Of a DNA stretch of 64,000 nucleotides, positions 25,762 through 31,762 are shown piece by piece. This stretch comes from Curtobacterium sp. VKM Ac-2865. Its GTDB lineage: Bacteria; Actinomycetota; Actinomycetes; Actinomycetales; Microbacteriaceae. Where the stretch lies: contig NZ_JADKRZ010000001.1 of NCBI RefSeq assembly GCF_015350905.1, forward strand, positions 990,724 to 1,054,723, given 5' to 3'. Every line of letters begins with the position of its first letter. Position 1 is the first letter of the stretch. Both the position numbers and the translations under genes were made by a program. The notes below the pieces were generated by a model that saw only the letters and a list, made by a program, of their open reading frames with translations, searched no databases and was not told the origin of the DNA.

Positions 25762-26340
25762 ATGCCATCGTCCGAGCGGTTCCCCAGAAGCCGAGTCCCG
25801 CGACGGCGGCTGTTGCCATGGCGGATCGCCGTTCTCCTCATTGTCACGACAGTGCTGACCAGCTGCGCGAGCACGGGAAGTTCCGACAAGGACATCCAGA
25901 AGAGCAAGCAGGACGGCGAGGCGGCGCTGCTTCATGTGTTCGACGTCCCTGGCAGCGACTGGACCACCGAACAACGCGAGGCCAGACCTGCGCCGACTGT
26001 CTGCCCGTTCAACGGTGATGCCCACGCTGGCGTGCAGTACCACTGGTTCGTCAACGGGAGCGCTCCGACGGACCCCGAGGCGTACATCGCGGCCGTCGGC
26101 AAGGCGTTGCGCGAAGGAAGCTTCACGGTGGAGTTCCGCGAGACGGACTACGGCAAGTACGGGACACTCCACGAGGCAGTGGCTCGGGGCGAGCGCTTGC
26201 CGACGGTCGCTGCATCAGCGAATGCCAAAGGGTCCTCGATCATGTTGGACTCTATCTGCGTCGCCGGCGATGCGGAGAAGCTCGGTCCAACGGGTGACCG
26301 GAACGGTGCTCTCGAGATCGAATCGGAGGGTCGTCGGTGA
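25762..26340 (+). CDS. Array lipoprotein 3 (family B)
   Basis: A 192-residue lipoprotein with an Arg-rich N-terminus, a hydrophobic segment and the lipobox Val-Leu-Thr-Ser-Cys. The mature domain belongs to a second related type: Phe-Asp-Val-Pro-Gly-Ser-Asp-Trp, a central Val-Cys-Pro-Phe-Asn-Gly-Asp, Gln-Tyr-His-Trp, Asp-Pro-Glu-Ala-Tyr-Ile, and a late Ser-Ile-Cys. It keeps the same order of helix, Cys, Trp strand, helix and Cys as family A, so the families probably share a fold. It is followed by a 4-bp overlap (GTGA) with the next gene. Confidence 0.65.
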   Translation: MPSSERFPRSRVPRRRLLPWRIAVLLIVTTVLTSCASTGSSDKDIQKSKQDGEAALLHVFDVPGSDWTTEQREARPAPTVCPFNGDAHAGVQYHWFVNGSAPTDPEAYIAAVGKALREGSFTVEFRETDYGKYGTLHEAVARGERLPTVAASANAKGSSIMLDSICVAGDAEKLGPTGDRNGALEIESEGRR

Positions 26341-26852
26341 AGCGACAAACTTCCCTGCTCCTCTCGGGAGCGATCGCTCTCAGTACGACGCTGTGTCTTG
26401 CCGGCTGCTCGCAGTCGCATGACGAAGGGGGTGCAGACCTGATGAACGCTGACAAGGTTCGCTCTTCGATGCAGCAGTTCGTGCGGGACACCATGACGGA
26501 AGCCGGCGGTGAGTGGACCAGCGTGGGCGGCGCGCCGTCGCCCGACGCCTGTGTTCTGAAGGATGGAAGTTCTGGCGTTTCGTTCTCTTGGAACCAGCAG
26601 GCCGCAGGCGTAGCGGACCCGGAATCGCTGGTCCACCAGATTGAGAAGTACTGGGAAGCACAGGGCCTCACGAACTCGGAACGGCAGGGCCAGCGCGGCG
26701 ACGGACTGACCCTCTACACGGTGGTGGGCGAGGGCGAGCCCGTGCGGTCCATCTCGGTCAACGCGAGCGAGCACCGGACCTCGATCCAGGTGGAGTCCTT
26801 GTGCGGGACGGGGGAAGTCTCGGACTACATCGGTGGTGCGAGCGATGGGTAG
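26337..26852 (+). CDS. Array lipoprotein 4 (family A)
   Basis: A 171-residue lipoprotein with the lipobox Leu-Ala-Gly-Cys. The mature part repeats the family A plan (Gln-Gln-Phe-Val-Arg-Asp-Thr-Met helix, Asp-Ala-Cys, Phe-Ser-Trp-Asn-Gln, Asp-Gly-Leu-Thr-Leu-Tyr, Glu-Ser-Leu-Cys-Gly-Thr-Gly) but is more diverged from lipoproteins 1 and 2 than these are from each other. Its GTG start overlaps the previous stop. Confidence 0.65.
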   Translation: MKRQTSLLLSGAIALSTTLCLAGCSQSHDEGGADLMNADKVRSSMQQFVRDTMTEAGGEWTSVGGAPSPDACVLKDGSSGVSFSWNQQAAGVADPESLVHQIEKYWEAQGLTNSERQGQRGDGLTLYTVVGEGEPVRSISVNASEHRTSIQVESLCGTGEVSDYIGGASDG

Positions 26853-27348
26853 GTCTGGTGCAGTCTCGGCAGTCCTCGTGGCGTTGCTTGCAGCGGGGGT
26901 CGCCGGTTGCGCGTCCGATCCCGGAGGAAGTTCGTCGACGAACAGCACGAGCACTCGGTCTGCCGCAGAAGATTCGCTCCGACTGGTCTTCTCGGTCCCC
27001 GGCTCGACGTGGTCGTCCGGCAACACGAACTCCGAGCCTGCCGACGCGGAGTGCACGCACGACGGCGATCCGCACGGCGGCCAGCAGTGGCACTGGAACG
27101 CGGCGGGTTCTGCAGCGGAGGATCCGAAGGCCTACATCGACTCGGTCGCGACGACGCTGCGACATGACGCCCGGACGGTCACGATCACCTCAGCAGAAGC
27201 TGGGACCTACGGGACGCTGTACCAGGCGACGGCCGACGACGACGGACGCCCGACCATCGTAGTGACGGCCAATCCGCGGACGACGACAGTCACAGTCGAA
27301 TCGACCTGCATCCCGGCGTCTCGAGGATCTGGCCGAGGGCGAACATGA
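26845..27348 (+). CDS. Array lipoprotein 5 (family B)
   Basis: A 167-residue lipoprotein with the lipobox Gly-Val-Ala-Gly-Cys. The mature part matches lipoprotein 3 (Phe-Ser-Val-Pro-Gly-Ser-Thr-Trp, a Cys before His-Asp-Gly-Asp-Pro-His-Gly, Gln-Trp-His-Trp, Asp-Pro-Lys-Ala-Tyr-Ile, Gly-Thr-Leu-Tyr). ATG 26845 is chosen because it gives a compact signal peptide; GTG codons at 26833 and 26836 are also possible. It overlaps both neighbouring genes slightly. Confidence 0.63.
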   Translation: MGRSGAVSAVLVALLAAGVAGCASDPGGSSSTNSTSTRSAAEDSLRLVFSVPGSTWSSGNTNSEPADAECTHDGDPHGGQQWHWNAAGSAAEDPKAYIDSVATTLRHDARTVTITSAEAGTYGTLYQATADDDGRPTIVVTANPRTTTVTVESTCIPASRGSGRGRT

Positions 27349-27443
27349 CCGATCACGGAGGGCTGTGCGCCCGAGAACGGGCCGCCCGAGCTTCAGCCGC
27401 AACATCAAGTCACCGCCGAGCCCTGCGGAAGCGACGACCTCGA

Positions 27444-27953
27444 ATGCACTCGAGACGCACGATCATCATGGCGGCGCTCGTCGCGCTCGTCCCGCTCTCA
27501 GTCAGCGCGTGCGCGGGCTCAGGCCCGGTCCGGTCATCCACACCAACGCAGTCCGAGGAACAGACGGTGAGACCCACCGAAGCGCGCCAGGAAGGCAGCG
27601 ACGTCATCGCCGAGCTGCGGAAGCTCGACGACGAAGCAGTGCCGCTGTCCCCGTCGCCCAGTTCGGTGGAGTGCGGACCGCATTCGGACGAAGGCGTCGA
27701 GTTCCACTGGGCTGTGCAGGGCGCTGCCACCGAAGACCCACGTGAGTATGCCGCACGCGCAGCCACTGTCCTCAAGGGCGCTGGTTTCTCGACGAACCGG
27801 TCGACCAGCGAACTCACCGACAAGCGGCCCCTCTACTTCGTCGGCGGCGAATCGTCGAGCGGCGCACAGGTCGCTCTGAGCGCAAGTACGATGAACACGG
27901 TGCTGCAGGTCTCATCCGCTTGCGCGGACGAAGCGGCAACCGACTTCGAATGA
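27444..27953 (+). CDS. Array lipoprotein 6 (family B, diverged)
   Basis: A 169-residue lipoprotein with signal peptide and lipobox Ser-Val-Ser-Ala-Cys. The mature part keeps the family plan (Val-Glu-Cys-Gly-Pro-His-Ser-Asp-Glu-Gly-Val-Glu-Phe-His-Trp, Asp-Pro-Arg-Glu-Tyr-Ala, Ser-Ser-Ala-Cys-Ala) but is the most diverged copy. An in-frame ATG at 27345 overlaps the previous stop and would add 33 Arg-rich residues before the signal peptide; ATG 27444 is preferred. It ends the array, with the convergent ADP-ribosylglycohydrolase gene 78 bp away. Confidence 0.62.
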   Translation: MHSRRTIIMAALVALVPLSVSACAGSGPVRSSTPTQSEEQTVRPTEARQEGSDVIAELRKLDDEAVPLSPSPSSVECGPHSDEGVEFHWAVQGAATEDPREYAARAATVLKGAGFSTNRSTSELTDKRPLYFVGGESSSGAQVALSASTMNTVLQVSSACADEAATDFE

Positions 27954-28031
27954 GCCGCGGCTCGCCCGCATCCCGACCACCCAGCCGGCGCCGGAGACTC
28001 CCCCCATCGAAGCCTCCGACGCCGCGCCGCC

Positions 28032-28973
28032 TCAGACCGCGGCACCCCGCAGTGCCTGCGAGCCCAGCGCCACGAGGTCGTCCGCGCGGAGCCCCGGCCA
28101 CCCGTGCAGCAGCTCGCGCCACTGCGTGGGCAGCGCCGACGCGCCGTGGACGGCCCCCGCCAGTCCTCCGGCGATCGCCGCGACCGTGTCGGTGTCGTTG
28201 CCCGACCGGACTGCCGCGACGAGGGCGTCCTCGAGCGAGTCCGTCCGGAGCACCGCGGCGTACGCGGCCTGCAGTGCCGAGACGACCCAGCCGTTCGTCG
28301 CGGTGAAGTCGACGGGCACGCCGGCCTCGGCCGCGGCGAGCCGATCGGCCCACAGCACGCGGCGGTCCTCGGGCAGGAAGTCCAGCCCCCGCCGGACGTC
28401 GAGCACTCCGTGCACGATCGCGTGGCGGATCGCGATACACCAGAGCACGCAGCCGTCGCCGGCATCCGCCTCGAAGTGGGTCAGATCGCTGACCGCGCGC
28501 GCCGCCGTGACGAGCGCAGCCTCGTCGTCCAGGTAGCCGAGGACCAGCGGCGTCGTCCGCATCAGCGACCCGTTGCCGGCGGAACGACCGCTCTGGTCGT
28601 GTTCGAGGCGGGCCGCAGCCCGCGCGGCGGACGCACTCCGAGCCTCCAGGCCGGTGAGAACGCTCCGTGTCTGGATGCCGACGTCCGGGGCGGTCCGTGC
28701 CCAGTCGGCCCAGGCCGCGACGAGGCTGTCGAGGACGGCCTCGTCGGCGAAGGACCCGCCGCGGGCGAGCGCCCGCAGGATCGGGACCGCCATGCTCGTG
28801 TCGTCGGTCCACTCCCCCGGTGCCCAGTTGAACATCCCGCCGCCCTTCATGCGGATCAGGGTGGGCTCCGGGACGGGCGGTTGGAACTCGTAGCCGGCGC
28901 CGAGGGCATCGCCCGCGGCGGATCCGAGGACGGCGCCCACCGCACGGTCGAGGATGTCCGGGTTGAGGGTCAT
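28032..28973 (-). CDS. ADP-ribosylglycohydrolase (DraG-type)
   Basis: A 313-residue ADP-ribosylglycohydrolase family enzyme, which removes ADP-ribose from proteins or small molecules using two Mg2+ or Mn2+ ions. Metal-site motifs are visible: Gly-Glu-Trp-Thr-Asp-Asp-Thr near residue 55, and Gly-Asn-Asp-Thr-Asp-Thr followed by Ala-Ile-Ala-Gly-Gly-Leu-Ala-Gly-Ala near residue 265. The ATG has GGAG 6 nt upstream. It is transcribed divergently from an NrtR-type regulator, with two 22-bp operators between them, so its expression probably answers to ADP-ribose or a related NAD-derived metabolite. Confidence 0.85.
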   Translation of the reverse strand: MTLNPDILDRAVGAVLGSAAGDALGAGYEFQPPVPEPTLIRMKGGGMFNWAPGEWTDDTSMAVPILRALARGGSFADEAVLDSLVAAWADWARTAPDVGIQTRSVLTGLEARSASAARAAARLEHDQSGRSAGNGSLMRTTPLVLGYLDDEAALVTAARAVSDLTHFEADAGDGCVLWCIAIRHAIVHGVLDVRRGLDFLPEDRRVLWADRLAAAEAGVPVDFTATNGWVVSALQAAYAAVLRTDSLEDALVAAVRSGNDTDTVAAIAGGLAGAVHGASALPTQWRELLHGWPGLRADDLVALGSQALRGAAV

Positions 28974-28993
28974 GGCCGCTCCGATCGGTTCGG

Positions 28994-29015
28994 GTTCACG
29001 CAAGATCGCGTAAAC
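28994..29015. promoter_or_regulatory. NrtR-type operator 1
   Basis: An inverted repeat GTTCACGC-N6-GCGTAAAC with one mismatch between the arms. It lies 21 bp before the ADP-ribosylglycohydrolase start and matches operator 2 almost base for base. Centres of the two sites are 43 bp apart, about four helical turns. Confidence 0.65.
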
Positions 29016-29036
29016 CCATCATGCACGGCGCATCAC

Positions 29037-29058
29037 GTTTACGCAAGGGCGCGTAAAC
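29037..29058. promoter_or_regulatory. NrtR-type operator 2 overlapping the regulator's -10 box
   Basis: A perfect 8-bp inverted repeat GTTTACGC-N6-GCGTAAAC. Its right arm overlaps a TAAACT box (29054-29059) that lies exactly 6 nt before the ATG of the regulator gene. Binding here should block transcription of the regulator itself. Confidence 0.68.
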
Positions 29059-29065
29059 TCGACGC

Positions 29066-29704
29066 ATGACCGACTCCTTCCGGGACAGCAGCGGCAAGCG
29101 GCTGGCGGACTACCCGCGGCCCTCCGTCGCGGTGGACACCGCCGTCCTGACCGTGCCGATCGGTGGCCCGCTCTCCGTCGTGCAGGTGCGCGACCAGGTC
29201 GACGGGGACTGGCGCCTGCCGGGGACGTTCGTCCACGAGGGTGAACGGCTCGCTGACGCTGTGCTGCGGTCGCTGCGGGACAAGGCCGGCGTGACCGGGC
29301 TCGCGCCGCGGCAGCTGCACGTGTTCGACGATCCCTCGCGGGACGACCGAGGGTGGGTGCTGTCGGTGGCGCACCTCGACGTGGTGCCGTCTGCTGCTCT
29401 GCAGACCGCGATGGAGGCTCGGATCACGCCCGTCAACGAGGCGACCGGGATGGTGCATGGGCACGACGACATCCTCGAGTTCGCGGTGGCGCAGCTCCGC
29501 GCCGACCATCGGGGCGCTCCCGATCCGCACGGGCTGCTGCCGTCGCCGTTCACGATGTCGGCGTTGCGGGGGCTGCACGAGGCCGTGCTCGGGGAGCGGC
29601 TGCTGCCGGACTCGTTCCGGCGGGCGATGCTGCCGATGTTGACGGCCACCGAGGAGAAGCGGGCGGCGGGGCCGGGGAAGCCGGCGGTGTTGTACGTGCG
29701 GTAG
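29066..29704 (+). CDS. NrtR-family Nudix transcriptional regulator
   Basis: A 212-residue protein with an N-terminal Nudix fold (about 20-150) and a C-terminal winged helix (about 155-212) of the NrtR type, recognisable from Phe-Thr-Met-Ser-Ala-Leu-Arg-Gly-Leu-His-Glu-Ala-Val-Leu-Gly. The Nudix box is degenerate: where the consensus has Arg-Glu and Glu-Glu it has Arg-Ser and Asp-Lys, so it probably binds an ADP-ribose-like ligand without hydrolysing it. NrtR proteins regulate NAD metabolism genes. Here the divergent target is an ADP-ribosylglycohydrolase. The start is supported by the TAAACT box 6 nt upstream. Confidence 0.8.
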   Translation: MTDSFRDSSGKRLADYPRPSVAVDTAVLTVPIGGPLSVVQVRDQVDGDWRLPGTFVHEGERLADAVLRSLRDKAGVTGLAPRQLHVFDDPSRDDRGWVLSVAHLDVVPSAALQTAMEARITPVNEATGMVHGHDDILEFAVAQLRADHRGAPDPHGLLPSPFTMSALRGLHEAVLGERLLPDSFRRAMLPMLTATEEKRAAGPGKPAVLYVR

Positions 29705-29742
29705 GGGTTAGGCCGCGTCGCGGCGTCGCCTGACGGCGCAGA

Positions 29743-29813
29743 TCCGGCCTGGAGGCGCGGCTCACCTCCGCAACGCGCGTCACGTTGACGAGGTGATCCG
29801 GGCCTCCCTGCCG
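29743..29813 (+). repeat. Dispersed GGAGGC repeat, intergenic copy 2
   Basis: About 71 bp, beginning ATCCGGCCTGGAGGC and ending GGGCCTCCCTGCC. Aligned by hand without gaps it agrees with copy 3 at about 57 of 71 positions. Its ends carry GGAGGC and GCCTCC in inverted orientation. It lies between the NrtR-type gene and the next membrane protein gene. Confidence 0.6.
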
Positions 29814-29859
29814 GTCTCCCTGGACCGCCGACTGCGCGCCGGAGATCAGCCGCGCCTCC

Positions 29860-29865
29860 TAGGGT
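29860..29865 (+). promoter_or_regulatory. -10 box TAGGGT of a leaderless promoter
   Basis: TAGGGT ends exactly 6 nt before the ATG at 29872. The intervening GGAGGC is too close to the start to be a working ribosome binding site. Confidence 0.42.
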
Positions 29866-29871
29866 GGAGGC

Positions 29872-30438
29872 ATGGGGGAACTCGACGAGATCGCACGGCG
29901 TGCGTGGCGCCGCACCATCCCGATCGCGATCGGTGGCTTCGTCGTCGGAGCAGTCATCGGGGTGTTCCTGCCGGGCAGTGACTCAGCGCTGGGGCGGTTC
30001 CTGTCGGTCGTCGGGTTCGGTCTCAGCGTCGGCGGCCTCAGCGGGACGTTCTCGCTCCTCACGGCGAGTTTCCGGCTTACTCCGTCGCTGCAGTGGCCCC
30101 TCCGAGGGCTCGGCCGAGCGGACCGGCGGGGTGTTCGGCGCGCGGTGATCTCCGGTCAGCCGATCGAGCCCCGGGACTCCGAGCTGGCGCGCAGGGCGTT
30201 CGACTGGGCGCACGGGGCCGCGGTGGCGTTGCCCGTCTCCCTGGGACAGTTCCTGCTGCTGTACGCGGGCATCGCCGGGCCACAGGTGCCGAACGTGATC
30301 CGCGATGATGCCTGGAACCCGGAGTTCCCCCGCGTCTTCATCGCTGCCCTCGTGGTGGTGGCGATCGTCTTCAGCGTCGTGCTCGGCCGTCAGATCCGGG
30401 GCGCTCGCCGGTACCTGGCCGCGACGAGCGGACAGTAG
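29872..30438 (+). CDS. Hypothetical four-helix membrane protein
   Basis: A 188-residue protein with four hydrophobic segments (about residues 14-32, 39-62, 111-132 and 153-172). A cytoplasmic Arg-rich loop between the second and third contains Gly-Arg-Ala-Asp-Arg-Arg-Gly-Val-Arg-Arg. No family was recognised. It stands between two copies of the dispersed repeat. Confidence 0.55.
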   Translation: MGELDEIARRAWRRTIPIAIGGFVVGAVIGVFLPGSDSALGRFLSVVGFGLSVGGLSGTFSLLTASFRLTPSLQWPLRGLGRADRRGVRRAVISGQPIEPRDSELARRAFDWAHGAAVALPVSLGQFLLLYAGIAGPQVPNVIRDDAWNPEFPRVFIAALVVVAIVFSVVLGRQIRGARRYLAATSGQ

Positions 30439-30481
30439 CGCGCCGTCCTCCGGCGCGTCAACGGTGGCTTTGAAGTTGCAG

Positions 30482-30552
30482 GAGCCGGTCTAGAGGCCCG
30501 ACTCACCTCCGCAACGCGAGTTGCGTCGACGAGTTGAGCGGAGCCTCCATGC
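30482..30552 (+). repeat. Dispersed GGAGGC repeat, intergenic copy 3
   Basis: About 71 bp that begins AGCCGGTCTAGAGGC, shares CTCACCTCCGCAACGCG exactly with copy 2, and ends GGAGCCTCCATGCC. It lies in the gap before the DUF1653 gene. Confidence 0.6.
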
Positions 30553-30601
30553 CGATACCTGCCGCCATCCGAGGAGTCGCGACAGGGCCCAGGCCCCCGT
30601 C

Positions 30602-30820
30602 CTAGCCGTCGAGTCGCACGAACCGCGGTCCCTCGTACCCGTCGCGGGACACCTGCGCCGTGAAGTCCGTGAGCGACCGCACCCAGTGCCCGAACTCGCC
30701 GTACAACGCCTGGTAGACGACCACTGGCTCCTCGGTCTCGACATCCCGCGCGACGAGCACCACCTGGTACTCGCCGCCCTTGAAGTGCCGGTACCGCCCA
30801 GAGGTCACGTCGCTGCTCAC
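30602..30820 (-). CDS. DUF1653 domain protein
   Basis: A 72-residue protein that matches DUF1653 over its whole length: Gly-Arg-Tyr-Arg-His-Phe-Lys-Gly-Gly-Glu-Tyr, Val-Val-Tyr-Gln-Ala-Leu-Tyr-Gly, and Trp-Val-Arg-Ser-Leu-Thr-Asp-Phe. The domain is small, mostly beta and of unknown function. The GTG at 30820 is taken as start because a TACCAT box lies 7 nt upstream on the minus strand, and the open frame beyond it is Arg/Ser/Pro-rich without similarity. Confidence 0.78.
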   Translation of the reverse strand: MSSDVTSGRYRHFKGGEYQVVLVARDVETEEPVVVYQALYGEFGHWVRSLTDFTAQVSRDGYEGPRFVRLDG

Positions 30821-30842
30821 CGTCCCGATGGTACGAGGACGA

Positions 30843-31349
30843 TCAGCCCGTCGCTGGTCGCTCCCACATGCTGACGGTGCTCTCGAGCTTGTCGTAGCGG
30901 TACGGCTTGACCTCCCCGGTCGGCGCGTACCCGAGCGCCCGCCAGAAGGGTTCGGCATGGGCGGCGTTGCGCTCCACGATGCCGAGCCGCATCGTCATCG
31001 CGCCGGTGTCCTGGCGAACCCGCTCGAGTACGGCATCGTGCAACCGCCGCCCCACGCCCTGCCCCTGACGGGCGCCGTGCACGATGAGCAGCCCGATGTA
31101 CGCCGTCGGCGGGTCCGGCCAGCCGAACAGCACGTCCGCGAAGGCGATGAGCATGCCGTCCTCCCAGAGCCCGATGCCCCGCTTGCCCGACGGGTCGAAG
31201 TCCGGCGGCACGGAGATCAGTGCCGAGAGTGCGTCTGACGGCCCCGGCGCATGCCCGGCGACCCGCTCGGCGTAGGCAGGGAACGACTCGATGAGCGCCT
31301 GCAGCGCATCGACGTCGGCCTGCTCGAGGTCACGAACCACGATTGCCAC
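30843..31349 (-). CDS. GNAT family N-acetyltransferase
   Basis: A 168-residue GNAT acetyltransferase. The acetyl-CoA binding motif A is visible as a Tyr-Ile-Gly-Leu-Leu-Ile-Val-His strand followed by Arg-Gln-Gly-Gln-Gly-Val-Gly-Arg-Arg-Leu. The late motif Glu-Pro-Phe-Trp-Arg-Ala-Leu-Gly-Tyr is also typical. The substrate is unknown. GTG 31349 is used as the start; the sequence further upstream is part of a dispersed repeat. The DUF1653 gene follows 22 bp later in the same orientation. Confidence 0.75.
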   Translation of the reverse strand: MAIVVRDLEQADVDALQALIESFPAYAERVAGHAPGPSDALSALISVPPDFDPSGKRGIGLWEDGMLIAFADVLFGWPDPPTAYIGLLIVHGARQGQGVGRRLHDAVLERVRQDTGAMTMRLGIVERNAAHAEPFWRALGYAPTGEVKPYRYDKLESTVSMWERPATG

Positions 31350-31374
31350 CCGTCCAGTGTCCGCCTGAGTGCCG

Positions 31375-31430
31375 CAGTCGGCCTTGAGGCGCGACTCGCT
31401 TACCTGGCGCACGTCGCGCTGGCGGCGTGA
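31375..31430 (+). repeat. Dispersed GGAGGC repeat, degenerate copy 4
   Basis: A weaker copy reading CGGCCTTGAGGCGCGACTCG that lacks the right-hand end. It abuts the remnant of a TMEM175-like gene. Together with that remnant and the tandem repeat it accounts for most of the 31350-31762 gap. Confidence 0.4.
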
Positions 31431-31590
31431 TCGCTATCACCCTGCTGGTGCTGCCGCTGGTCGACCTGGCGGCAGAGCTGCACAACGGCGAGAGCACCGG
31501 CGGCCTGCTCGCCGAGCACTGGTCCGCCCTGGCGCCTTCGTGGTGACGTTCGGGGTGATCTCGGGCTACTGGCAGGGTGGGGCGTTCGGT
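31427..31590 (+). pseudogene. TMEM175/DUF1211-like channel remnant, frameshifted
   Basis: A fragment that begins Val-Ile-Ala-Ile-Thr-Leu-Leu-Val-Leu, the first-helix signature of TMEM175-type potassium channels. It continues through a loop to Glu-His-Trp-Ser-Ala-Leu-Ala, then hits a stop at 31544. In another frame the next helix resumes as Phe-Val-Val-Thr-Phe-Gly-Val-Ile-Ser-Gly-Tyr-Trp. The true N-terminus and most of the gene are missing. It is a decayed fragment, consistent with rearrangement at the left edge of the restriction-modification island. Confidence 0.6.
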
Positions 31591-31662
31591 GGTGGTGTCA
31601 TCGGACTGATCGACCAGCTCGGGCACTCTGTCGGGGTGCTCGCGATCGGCGCCTCGGTCCTG

Positions 31663-31703
31663 CCGCTCCAGCCGCTCCAGCCGCTCCAGCCGCTCCAGCC
31701 GCT
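31663..31703 (+). repeat. 9-bp tandem repeat CCGCTCCAG, about 4.5 copies
   Basis: Four full units of CCGCTCCAG and one partial unit stand in direct succession just before the restriction-modification operon. In one frame they would encode Pro-Leu-Gln repeats, but no gene uses them. Confidence 0.8.
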
Positions 31704-31750
31704 GTTACATGACCCACCCTCATATACGGCCGGCCTTCTTCGAGAGCCAG

Positions 31751-31756
31751 TAACCT
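31751..31756 (+). promoter_or_regulatory. -10 box TAACCT of the mod gene
   Basis: TAACCT ends exactly 6 nt before the GTG at 31763, so the methyltransferase mRNA is probably leaderless. An out-of-frame ATG overlaps the GTG by one base. Confidence 0.45.
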
Positions 31757-31762
31757 CAATAT

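Noticed and set aside
31663..31703. A CRISPR-like array
   Set aside because: The units are 9 bp in direct contact without spacers; no cas gene is near.
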